Of a stretch of DNA of 36,022 bases, positions 7,128-13,537 are shown in pieces. The notes under the pieces were generated by a model that saw only the letters and a list, made by a program, of their open reading frames with translations, searched no databases and was not told the DNA's origin. A program made the translations under genes and the position numbers. Position 1 is the first letter of the stretch. Each line of letters opens with the position of its first letter. Source of the DNA: a virus; IMG/VR virus record IMGVR_UViG_3300028802_000045, positions 1 through 36,022 of that record. The stretch is one strand, 5' to 3'.

Positions 7128-8080
7128 CGGAAGTAGTCACGCTCGACGACGTCGAGGAGCTTCGCCATCCGCTGAGCGTAAGTGTGCCGTTCCCTCGTGG
7201 ATTCGATCGCCCGCTCCCGCATCCGCTCCGCTCGATCGGGGTCGTCGAGGAGCGCGTCGATCTTCTGTCCTAGCTCGATGTAATCCCCGAAGCGATAGGT
7301 CTCGAAGTCGAGTCCGGGGTCGTACTCCTGACCGATGCCGACGATCTCGGGATGAACGAGGACCCCGCCTCGACCGAGGGTCTGGTAGATCCGATCGGAC
7401 CAGTAGTAGCCGTGAACGAAGTCGGGACAGAACGAGTCCCCGACGACGACCTCCGCCGTCGCATAGAGACGATTCAGGTCGTCGCCGTGAATCCGCTTCC
7501 CGTCCTCGGGGAAGATCCGGAAGTCCTTCCCGTACCTTCGTTCGAGGAAACTCAGCACGTCCGCTCGGTACTGCCACTCACGGTGATAGCTCCTCGCTCC
7601 GCCGACGAACGCGACCCGACACTCGAAGCGCCCGTCTCCGTCGCGCTGAGCCCGGTAGCACTCGTCCTCGGGGATCGCTCCACAGAGCCAGTGATGACGG
7701 ACGAGCTTCCGCTTCCAGAACTCAGACGATGTCCCTCCGTCCGCGGTGAAGACGAAGTCCGCCTTCCACCATCCGTCGAGACCTACGTCGAGGACGCGCG
7801 GGAGACCGGTGAAGATGTCCAAGTGATAGGAGACCATCGGGACGTAGCTCGCTCGGATTCGCTCGATCTCCTCACCGCCGCCGCGCTGACCGCGGATCGG
7901 TCGCGCCGAGAGGAAGATGAGATCGCACTCTCGCCGCTCCGCTCGTCGAGCTAGCTCGACCCAGGACGTTTCGCTCGACTCGATCCTGAAGACGGTCTGA
8001 CCGAGCGCGTCGAGAGCGTCCGCACAATGAACCTCGGTATGCCAGGACTCCCGGAATCCGCCGACGTACGCGATCCGCAT
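7124..8080 (-). CDS. CgeB-like glycosyltransferase
   Basis: 318 residues, GT-B fold. The N-terminal strand MRIAYVGGFRESWHTEVH starts a Rossmann domain; the C-terminal part (SDRIYQTLGRGGVLVHPEIVG, then a helix pattern ending AMRERAIESTRERHTYAQRM-like) is the pattern of the CgeB / Glyco_trans_1_2 group. Members of this group add sugars to spore or surface structures, and similar genes occur in phages with glycosylated virions. It is the first large gene of the glycosylation block and has an SD-like CGGGAG before its ATG. Confidence 0.83.
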   Translation of the reverse strand: MRIAYVGGFRESWHTEVHCADALDALGQTVFRIESSETSWVELARRAERRECDLIFLSARPIRGQRGGGEEIERIRASYVPMVSYHLDIFTGLPRVLDVGLDGWWKADFVFTADGGTSSEFWKRKLVRHHWLCGAIPEDECYRAQRDGDGRFECRVAFVGGARSYHREWQYRADVLSFLERRYGKDFRIFPEDGKRIHGDDLNRLYATAEVVVGDSFCPDFVHGYYWSDRIYQTLGRGGVLVHPEIVGIGQEYDPGLDFETYRFGDYIELGQKIDALLDDPDRAERMRERAIESTRERHTYAQRMAKLLDVVERDYFR

Positions 8081-8090
8081 CTCCCGGATA

Positions 8091-8207
8091 CTAGTCGTCC
8101 CGCCATGACCGTTCGCAGATCTCGCATCCGCAATCCCAGACCGAGCGGGAGGGAGCGTGACCGAGCAGATCTCGCTCGACCTCAGGCTCCTCCTCGACGT
8201 CGCTCAC
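8091..8207 (-). CDS. Tiny Cys-containing protein (38 residues)
   Basis: GTG start overlapping the previous stop (GTGA). It reads VSDVEEEPEVERDLLGH..., then WDCGCEICERSWRDD. The three cysteines (C-x-C-x2-C) could bind a metal. Real coding is supported by the coupled start and by the tight 10-base gap to the CgeB-like gene. Function unknown. Confidence 0.6.
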   Translation of the reverse strand: MSDVEEEPEVERDLLGHAPSRSVWDCGCEICERSWRDD

Positions 8208-8377
8208 GGTACGACGACCGAGTAGCGACCGGAGTCATCCGGAGTGATCGAGCAGAAGGAACCGCGACGGAAGCTCACGGTTACCGATCGACCGTCGAGA
8301 GCGACAGTCAAGATCTTCCCGCGAAGTTTCGTCGCGTTATCGACGACCGTCGCTCCGATGAGCGGGTGACTCTTCAT
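8204..8377 (-). CDS. Small beta-rich protein (57 residues)
   Basis: It starts MKSHPLIGATVVDNATKLRGK and contains alternating hydrophobic strands (KILTVALDGRSVTVSF), as in small SH3-like or KOW-like folds. It is linked by ATGA to the gene upstream and by GTGA to the one downstream. No family recognised. It may have a regulatory or binding role at the head of the glycosylation operon. Confidence 0.65.
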   Translation of the reverse strand: MKSHPLIGATVVDNATKLRGKILTVALDGRSVTVSFRRGSFCSITPDDSGRYSVVVP

Positions 8378-8592
8378 GAGAGCCCGTCACCTTTCAGGAT
8401 GAACGCGTGAGCCGATGCGATCGAGCGGAAGTGAGAGATCCGACGAACGTCGTCGAGCGTCCCGTTGGTGCGCGATGCGCGGAACGTCTTCGCTGAGACC
8501 GGAGTGATCCGGCCGATGATGTCCTCGAACTCGTTCGTGATGCGGAGGGTCATTCCGAAGGGGATGGACTCGGGAAGCTCGGTCGTCGTCAT
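8374..8592 (-). CDS. Unknown small protein, first gene of the leftward glycosylation/lysin operon
   Basis: 72 residues, starting MTTTELPESIPFGMTLRIT. It begins six bases after the -10 of promoter P4, so the mRNA is predicted to be leaderless. Contains beta-like MTLRITNEFEDIIGRITP and a C-terminal helix. No family recognised; upstream in-frame starts were rejected because they overlap the promoter region. Confidence 0.7.
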   Translation of the reverse strand: MTTTELPESIPFGMTLRITNEFEDIIGRITPVSAKTFRASRTNGTLDDVRRISHFRSIASAHAFILKGDGLS

Positions 8593-8598
8593 GCGAAA

Positions 8599-8633
8599 AG
8601 AGTACCGCGGATCTTCGAGGTTCGTCAAGTACC
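8599..8633 (-). promoter_or_regulatory. Leaderless promoter P4 with AAAGGTACTTGAC box
   Basis: Minus strand: -35 TTGACG (8623-8628), 18-base spacer, -10 TACTCT (8599-8604), then six bases to the ATG at 8592. The box GGTACTTGAC (8624-8633) is the mirror image of the P2 box at 8656-8665. It should drive the operon down to the endolysin. Confidence 0.7.
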
Positions 8634-8655
8634 TTTCATCGTCCCTGGTCAGAGC

Positions 8656-8689
8656 GGTACTTGACCGATCGCTCCCCATCGAGTAACCT
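8656..8689 (+). promoter_or_regulatory. Leaderless promoter P2 with GGTACTTGAC box
   Basis: -35 TTGACC (8661-8666), 17-base spacer, -10 TAACCT (8684-8689), seven bases to ATG 8697. It is divergent from P4; the two GGTACTTGAC boxes form a perfect 10-base inverted repeat with 22 bases between arms, a likely shared operator. Confidence 0.75.
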
Positions 8690-8696
8690 TCTCCTC

Positions 8697-8870
8697 ATGA
8701 CGACTACTCAGCTTTCGCTCGCCGCTCGCCGCTTGATCGACTACCTCGATAACGACGAGACCCGAACCGACGTCCCCGGAGATCCCGGAAGGATCACCGC
8801 GAACCGACCGTTCCTCGCTGGGCTCATCGACGAGCTTCGCCTCGCCGTCGTCGCAGAAGAGACCTCATGA
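8697..8870 (+). CDS. Unknown small protein, first gene of rightward operon 2
   Basis: 57 residues, MTTTQLSLAARRLIDYLDND at the start, largely helical. The start is set by promoter P2 (leaderless). It ends ATGA into the next gene. The MTTTQ opening is shared with the first gene of rightward operon 1. No family recognised. Confidence 0.7.
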   Translation: MTTTQLSLAARRLIDYLDNDETRTDVPGDPGRITANRPFLAGLIDELRLAVVAEETS

Positions 8871-9124
8871 GCGCCGCACCGAAGCCAGGCACTCTCGCCC
8901 CGCGGCAACGCGTCGACGTCGAGCGCGTCGAGGTCCGCCCGATCCCCGCGCCGTTCGAGCGCGGACAATGGGTCCGCATCGAGGGACGTCACGGACTCTG
9001 GAAGGTCTACGCCGCGAACTCGGATGGCTCGCTCACTCTGTACCGCGAGCAATTCCGCTCGGTCACTCTCGACAAGGTCCGTCCCGCGACGAAGGCTGAG
9101 ATCCGGAAAGCGGGGAAGTCGTGA
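8867..9124 (+). CDS. Small basic SH3/KOW-like protein
   Basis: 85 residues. After a Pro-rich start, FERGQWVRIEGRHGLWKVYA and a following strand pattern (SDGSLTLYREQF) look like a small beta barrel of the SH3/KOW kind, followed by a Lys/Arg-rich tail (KVRPATKAEIRKAGKS) that could bind nucleic acid. It is coupled on both sides (ATGA, GTGA). Assignment is by fold appearance only. Confidence 0.65.
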   Translation: MSAAPKPGTLAPRQRVDVERVEVRPIPAPFERGQWVRIEGRHGLWKVYAANSDGSLTLYREQFRSVTLDKVRPATKAEIRKAGKS

Positions 9125-9237
9125 TCGAGCTACTGAAGCGACTCGCTCGACGGCTGAACGACTTCTTCGGCTTCGTCCCTGACGACGATCACCGCGTCCT
9201 CGACGCGCTCGACTTCGATCCCGAGGAGGAGTCATGA
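9121..9237 (+). CDS. Tiny protein (38 residues) between coupled genes
   Basis: GTG start in the previous stop (GTGA); ends ATGA into the large gene. Sequence VIELLKRLARRLNDFFGFV..., an amphipathic basic helix, then an acidic end (LDALDFDPEEES). Coupling on both sides supports translation. Function unknown. Confidence 0.6.
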   Translation: MIELLKRLARRLNDFFGFVPDDDHRVLDALDFDPEEES

Positions 9238-10493
9238 CCGAGCATCGGACGATCGTCGACTCGAAAACCTTCGACGCGATCGCCGCCGCCGCAGAGGAGA
9301 CCGGAGCCCGTCCGCTCGACGCGCTCGACGGAGTCCTGAACCTCGTCAACTTCTTCCACTCCCCGCACGGACGAGGGATCGCTCGGGCTCACGTCGATTA
9401 CTACGCTCACCGGAATATCACCGTCGAGGGAGGGAACCTCCCGCTCTCAGTCGATCCGAACTTCGCGCACGAGCAAGAGGGGCAGCTTCTCGCGAAGGGA
9501 TGGCTCGCGCTCTTCGATGACGTCGTCGGAGAAGGGATGGTCTACGTCACGCCGCGAATGGTGAAGATCATCTCCGACCTCGCCGCCGAGCTTCCCGACG
9601 ATCCGCTCCTCCTACCCGAGCACGTCCCGCTCGAAGTCGGGACGGTCTGGCTCGGAGCCCCACTCACCCTCGGAGGCTCGATCGACGCGACCGAATATTT
9701 CGAGGGTCTCGCTTCACAGAATCGGGTTCCGGTCCGCGTGATCTCCTGGACGACCCGAGAGCGCGTCGAGTCCGAGGCTCACGAGATCGCCGGGGATCTG
9801 AACGGAAAGGGAGTGACGATCCTCAGCTTCACGAAGGGAACCGAGATCGCGGAAGTGAACCGTCATCTCGACTCCTTCTCGAAGGAGAACTCGAAGGGTG
9901 AGTCCGCGGTGAAGCTCATCGAGGAGCAGGGGATCGACTGGGTCCCCTGGGAAACGATGGGATGGGGCTATGACGCTCCGTGGCGCGGAGCTACTCCCGA
10001 GGAGACCGAGGAGCTAGAAGCCGACCCGCACGCGTGGACTCGTGATGAGAAGCGCGCGGGAGTCCCCGAGCCCGAGCCTCTGAGGGACGGACCGGTAGGC
10101 GTGAAGAACATCGAGCAGACGGTCCTCCGCCGCTTCCTCTTCGCTCTCTGGCATCTCATGACCGAGGAGGTCGCCGTCGAGGTCCCGTACCGCCCGGACC
10201 GTCACGCTCAGCGGAGAGTCTCCCGCTCGAAGCGCCCGGACCTCGCGGTCTCCGTGATCCATCTCCGCCGCTTGTATGACCCCGCCGTGCCGCACTCCGA
10301 CGAGGAAAGAGCCGAGCGGAAGCGCCTCGATCGGGTCTATTCGCACCGATGGAGAGTCCGGGATCATTGGCGTTGGCAGGCATACGGACCGGGGATGAGT
10401 CTCCGGAAGCGGATCCGGATCGAGAGCTACGTGAAGGGACCAGAGGAGAAGCCGCTCATCGAGAAGCCCCGGATCTACTCGGTCGAGCGATAG
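9234..10493 (+). CDS. Conserved actinobacterial phage/plasmid-type protein, unknown function
   Basis: 419 residues, the largest accessory gene here. The C-terminal 80 residues (SHRWRVRDHWRWQAYGPG, then ESYVKGPEEKPLIEKPR) match a pattern I associate with a widespread actinobacterial family of unknown role, with a Trp/Arg-rich 'WxVxxHWRxQ' block and a 'KGPExKPL' block. The N-terminal region has helices and a Phe/His segment (LNLVNFFHSPHGRG). No catalytic motif or membrane segment is visible. It is the end of rightward operon 2; the next promoter (P3) starts immediately after its stop. Confidence 0.75.
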   Translation: MTEHRTIVDSKTFDAIAAAAEETGARPLDALDGVLNLVNFFHSPHGRGIARAHVDYYAHRNITVEGGNLPLSVDPNFAHEQEGQLLAKGWLALFDDVVGEGMVYVTPRMVKIISDLAAELPDDPLLLPEHVPLEVGTVWLGAPLTLGGSIDATEYFEGLASQNRVPVRVISWTTRERVESEAHEIAGDLNGKGVTILSFTKGTEIAEVNRHLDSFSKENSKGESAVKLIEEQGIDWVPWETMGWGYDAPWRGATPEETEELEADPHAWTRDEKRAGVPEPEPLRDGPVGVKNIEQTVLRRFLFALWHLMTEEVAVEVPYRPDRHAQRRVSRSKRPDLAVSVIHLRRLYDPAVPHSDEERAERKRLDRVYSHRWRVRDHWRWQAYGPGMSLRKRIRIESYVKGPEEKPLIEKPRIYSVER

Positions 10494-10496
10494 GGA

Positions 10497-10532
10497 AAGG
10501 TACTTGACCCGATTCGGGGAAGGTGCTTAACT
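10497..10532 (+). promoter_or_regulatory. Leaderless promoter P3 with tandem AAGGTRCTTRAC boxes
   Basis: -35 TTGACC (10504-10509), 17-base spacer, -10 TTAACT (10527-10532), six bases to ATG 10539. Two direct boxes are present: AAGGTACTTGAC (10497-10508) and AAGGTGCTTAAC (10520-10531); the second overlaps the -10, so a bound protein there would block transcription. Confidence 0.7.
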
Positions 10533-10538
10533 AGATCC

Positions 10539-10721
10539 ATGACGACCTACCGAGTCTCCTGCTCTCCCCGCCACTCGCATTACGCCTCGGGCTCCGAGTA
10601 CCTCTCCCGCAAAGGGACGAAGCTCTCGGGCTGGACCTTCGAGCTTCAGGTCGCCGCCGCCGACGAGGACTTCTTCCTCGCTCTCATGGGCCGATGGAAC
10701 CTCACGGCTCGGAAGGTCTGA
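10539..10721 (+). CDS. Unknown small protein, first gene of rightward operon 3
   Basis: 60 residues starting MTTYRVSCSPRHSHYASG. The start is set by P3 (leaderless). Aromatic and mixed; FFLALMGRWNL near the end may pack as a helix. No family recognised. Two bases separate its stop from the next start. Confidence 0.7.
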   Translation: MTTYRVSCSPRHSHYASGSEYLSRKGTKLSGWTFELQVAAADEDFFLALMGRWNLTARKV

Positions 10722-10723
10722 CG

Positions 10724-10966
10724 ATGACCTACGACGAAGCCTTCGACCTGAACCGCTCGGACGAGGAGATCGACGAGTCCGAGATCGACCCCGCGGACGC
10801 GGGAGATCCCGAGCGTCCCCTGACCCCCGAGGAGATCGAGGATCTCTACCGCTCAGATCCCCGCAACGGAGCCGACTTCACCGTCGACCCTGACGCCGAA
10901 GCGCTCGAACTCGATCGCTACTGGGATTCCATCCGCGAGAACTACACCGAGGAGAACTACCGATGA
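10724..10966 (+). CDS. Very acidic small protein
   Basis: 80 residues with 28 Asp/Glu, seven Arg and no Lys (net charge about -21), spread over the whole length rather than in one run. It has ...DEEIDESEIDP and EEIEDLYRSDP segments likely to be helical. Strong acidity and small size in a phage accessory operon recall DNA mimics or anti-restriction proteins, but there is no sequence match that I can name, so this is a hypothesis. Confidence 0.7.
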   Translation: MTYDEAFDLNRSDEEIDESEIDPADAGDPERPLTPEEIEDLYRSDPRNGADFTVDPDAEALELDRYWDSIRENYTEENYR

Positions 10967-11244
10967 GCACCTTCGACCCCGCCGCCTACGCCGCGCAGCT
11001 TCGCTCGACCGCCGCTCTCATCGAGGACGGGACGGACTGGCTCGACGCGATCGAGCAGATCTTCCCCGCTCGACGCGATGCAGTCTCGGTCCGTCACGAG
11101 ATCGAGTACGCCTTTCAAGCGGACGGAGGACGTCTCTACGACGGACCGACCGACGACTCCGCCGCCTATTGGCTCGGGGTCTTCGCGAAGGACCAGGAGG
11201 ACTACGTCGCGACGCTCGTCCGTCTCGGGAAGGTGTCCTCGTGA
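10963..11244 (+). CDS. Unknown small protein, rightward operon 3
   Basis: 93 residues, MSTFDPAAYAAQLRSTAALIE at the start, helical and acidic, with WLDAIEQIFPARRDAV and YWLGVFAKDQEDYV. It is coupled by ATGA to the acidic protein and by GTGA to the next. No family recognised. Confidence 0.7.
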   Translation: MSTFDPAAYAAQLRSTAALIEDGTDWLDAIEQIFPARRDAVSVRHEIEYAFQADGGRLYDGPTDDSAAYWLGVFAKDQEDYVATLVRLGKVSS

Positions 11245-11465
11245 GCTTCGAGCGAGAGTCCGAGATCTTCGTCCGCGCGATGACTCAGGGTCTCATGCCG
11301 CCCGAGTGTGAGTGCCTCGTCTATCCGGGAAAGCTCACCCTCCTCGAAGGGGAGGTTCACTGTTCGCCTACCCGAGCGATCCCCGTCAAGCATTGTCCCG
11401 TTCATCCGACCCAGGAGCCTCACGTCGGCTTCGTCCTCGTCGAAGCGTGGAGCGAAGAGCTATGA
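11241..11465 (+). CDS. Small Cys-containing protein
   Basis: 74 residues with a GTG start in the previous stop. Cysteines at ECEC (about 22-24), HC (about 40) and KHCPVH (about 49-52) may form a zinc site with the neighbouring histidines. No recognised family. It ends ATGA-like into the next gene. Confidence 0.65.
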   Translation: MSFERESEIFVRAMTQGLMPPECECLVYPGKLTLLEGEVHCSPTRAIPVKHCPVHPTQEPHVGFVLVEAWSEEL

Positions 11466-11848
11466 CCGCGCCGTGGATCAAGACCCCCGAGACGACCATC
11501 GAGCCCGACGTCACCGAGTACGGGGTCGACTGTTTCGTCGAGACGAGCTACGAGCGCGGGGAGCAAGCCGCGACGATCCAGTCGAGTAACGGAGCATGGC
11601 TCTCGCATATGTCCGGAGAAGCCTGGAACGACCTCACGTCGATCGAGCAATTCGACGCCTTCTCGAACCTGAAGGAAGCGAAGCGGACCGTCCGCTCCTG
11701 GGTCGAGGAGTCCGGAGAGTACGTCGCTCCGTTCCGATGGATCGAGTCGCGACCTCGGTACTGGGTCCTCGAAGCGACCATCGCCCGCCGTCGCCGCTTC
11801 TTCGACGACGGGAGCCCCGTCGATACCGATCCCGAGGAGGACGAGTGA
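11462..11848 (+). CDS. Unknown protein, rightward operon 3
   Basis: 128 residues starting MTAPWIKTPETTIEPDVTEYG; mixed beta then helix (FSNLKEAKRTVRSWVEES), basic RRRR stretch and acidic end. ATG 11462 is preferred because it sits in the previous stop; upstream ATGs would bury most of the gene before. No family recognised. Confidence 0.7.
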   Translation: MTAPWIKTPETTIEPDVTEYGVDCFVETSYERGEQAATIQSSNGAWLSHMSGEAWNDLTSIEQFDAFSNLKEAKRTVRSWVEESGEYVAPFRWIESRPRYWVLEATIARRRRFFDDGSPVDTDPEEDE

Positions 11849-12024
11849 TCGAGCGCGTGATCTATTACCTCCTGACGTGCGATCAATGCGGGACCCTCGA
11901 CGACCCCCCCGGAGCCACGATCGACGACGTCCGCCGAGCCGCGAAGGCTCAGGGATGGATCTCGACTTACCGCCGATACGAGAGGCTCGATCTCTGTCCC
12001 GAGTGCGCGAAGGTGAAGACGTGA
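11845..12024 (+). CDS. Zinc-ribbon small protein
   Basis: 59 residues with a GTG start (GTGA). CDQCG near residue 12 and CPEC near residue 52 form a C-x2-C ... C-x2-C zinc ribbon; the middle is a helix (DDVRRAAKAQGW). Zinc ribbons of this kind bind nucleic acid or protein partners. Its exact role is unknown. Confidence 0.7.
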   Translation: MIERVIYYLLTCDQCGTLDDPPGATIDDVRRAAKAQGWISTYRRYERLDLCPECAKVKT

Positions 12025-12302
12025 GCGAGGGTCGCTACTTCATGGGTCCGGGAGGGAAGATCACCGCTGACCCGAAGACCGCCCGAGGCTCGAAGCCGAC
12101 CTCTGCTCGGGTCGACACTCCGGGGACCGATCCGGCACAAGTGAGCGTGAAGCTCGACCGGGAGACCTTCGAGCGCCTCGACGAGATCTCCGATGCGACC
12201 GAACGTCGACTCGCTCAGACCATCCGTCACGCGATCCGCTTCTATCTCGCCCATCTCCCCGAGCAAGACGCCGCGGACCTCGCTCGATGGCGGAAGCGAT
12301 GA
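12021..12302 (+). CDS. Ribbon-helix-helix (CopG-like) DNA-binding protein
   Basis: 93 residues with a GTG start (GTGA). After a flexible N-terminus, QVSVKLDRETFERLDEI (residues 40-56) gives the beta strand and helix A, and RRLAQTIRHAIRFYLAHL gives helix B of a ribbon-helix-helix fold. RHH proteins act as dimers or tetramers binding short repeated operators with the strand. The GGTACTTGAC boxes in this window are possible targets, and this would be autoregulation through P3; that link is inferred. Confidence 0.75.
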   Translation: MSEGRYFMGPGGKITADPKTARGSKPTSARVDTPGTDPAQVSVKLDRETFERLDEISDATERRLAQTIRHAIRFYLAHLPEQDAADLARWRKR

Positions 12303-12514
12303 GGTATCTCCGCCTCGCTTGCATAGCGACCTGGGTCGTAACGGGGATGAGCGCCCAGTACCGGGATCACTCTCCGATCTGGACCTTCGTCCTCTGGACC
12401 TCGGGAGCCTCGATCGTCTTCGGAGCCTTCTATTTCGACTGGAAGCTCGTCCCCCGCGCTAGGACTGAAGAGCGTCCCCCGAGAGACGAGAGATCCCCTC
12501 GCCGCAGAGGATGA
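12299..12514 (+). CDS. Small two-segment membrane protein
   Basis: 71 residues from an ATG overlapping the RHH stop (ATGA); an ATG 12 bases earlier is also possible. Hydrophobic segments lie near residues 4-20 (LRLACIATWVVTG) and 31-48 (FVLWTSGASIVFGAFYF), followed by a highly charged tail. The C-terminal 56 bases overlap the end of the opposite-strand adaptor gene. Function unknown. Confidence 0.65.
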   Translation: MRYLRLACIATWVVTGMSAQYRDHSPIWTFVLWTSGASIVFGAFYFDWKLVPRARTEERPPRDERSPRRRG

Positions 12515-13229
12515 AGTCCGGGTTCACGAAAGCCGAGCGACGGTTCCGCCGCGCGTACCGCTCCGCCGCGAGCCACGAGTCGACCGTCGAGAGACCGGTG
12601 AGCCCCGCGACGAGGAACGCGTTCGGATCACCGATGACCATCGTCACGCCTTGCCGCGCGACGGACTGGACCCGAGCGGGGAGCTTGCAATCCGACGAGC
12701 ACGCGCACGCCTTCGCTAGCTCCTTCGCATAGGCGATCGCCGCCATCTTCGCCGGTATCGGCGGAGCCTGCCCATAGGTGAACCGGACCCCCCAGGTCCC
12801 CGGATCACCGAGCGGAAGATCGAGCCTCTGGATACCGGGCCATCTCTGACGGTTCCCATCGACGTCCGCCATCCGTAGGAGGTAGCGCCGGTTGAGGATC
12901 TGGTACTCGTCAGGTTCGAGGACGTCACCGTCGATCTCGACCTCGACAATCGAGCGGATCGGGTACGCGCCGAGCGTGAGCTTCGAGACGCCGTGATGAC
13001 AGCACGAGCACGAGTCGCGGCAGCATCGCCCATCGTCACAGACCGCGGGAGGTCGGACGAAGTCCTCACAGATCCCCGGATAGACCTTCCCGGAGAGGAG
13101 ATAGAGCAGATAGCTCGACGCTTCGAGGACTTCGAGAAGATCCTCGTCGGTCTGACACTCGAAGGAGCCGCATCCTCCCGCCTCTTCGACCGTCGCCCAG
13201 GTTCCGCAGATCGGGAAGTCGTCGCTCAT
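12459..13229 (-). CDS. Head-to-tail adaptor (connector)
   Basis: 256 residues from MSDDFPICGTWATVEE (ATG 13229, overlapping the upstream gene). The order ASSYLLYLLSGKVYPG, Cys cluster (CCRDSCSCC), LGAYPIRSIVEVEIDGDVL, then WGVRFTYGQAPP and WLAAERYARRN matches the actinophage head-to-tail adaptor family, a ring protein joining portal and tail. The Cys cluster is a usual feature of that family. It is the last gene of the leftward head/tail operon before the accessory genes. Confidence 0.85.
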   Translation of the reverse strand: MSDDFPICGTWATVEEAGGCGSFECQTDEDLLEVLEASSYLLYLLSGKVYPGICEDFVRPPAVCDDGRCCRDSCSCCHHGVSKLTLGAYPIRSIVEVEIDGDVLEPDEYQILNRRYLLRMADVDGNRQRWPGIQRLDLPLGDPGTWGVRFTYGQAPPIPAKMAAIAYAKELAKACACSSDCKLPARVQSVARQGVTMVIGDPNAFLVAGLTGLSTVDSWLAAERYARRNRRSAFVNPDFILCGEGISRLSGDALQS

Positions 13230-13537
13230 ACGAAGACGCTCTCTCGCGCGCAGAGAACCCCCGAGTCGGAAGCGTCGACGTCGTTCCCCGTCCCGACCCA
13301 TTCCCAGGGGAAGCGTCCTCGCTCGGTCATCGGCAGATTGACGTGATAGAGCCCGACTCCGTCCTTCACGATCTCCGCGTCGATGAGGTAGGTCCAGACC
13401 GTCACGTTTCCGTCTGGGTCATGCCACTCGAACGTGACGACCGCGGGGTCCGCGAGCGCCTTCGTCGAGTCGCGGAACTCGACCTCGACCAAAGGAGCCG
13501 AGTGAAGGTTCGCCATCGTGACATCGCATCGACTCAT
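13226..13537 (-). CDS. Small beta-sandwich virion protein
   Basis: 103 residues. LVEVEFRDSTKALADPAVV and VTFEWHDPDGNVTVWTYL, then GLYHVNLPMTERGRFPWEWVG resemble small Ig-like/BppU-like domains common in actinophage structural operons. It could be a head decoration, neck or baseplate-related protein. It is coupled by ATGA both to the repeat protein upstream and to the adaptor. Role inferred from position. Confidence 0.7.
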   Translation of the reverse strand: MSRCDVTMANLHSAPLVEVEFRDSTKALADPAVVTFEWHDPDGNVTVWTYLIDAEIVKDGVGLYHVNLPMTERGRFPWEWVGTGNDVDASDSGVLCARESVFV

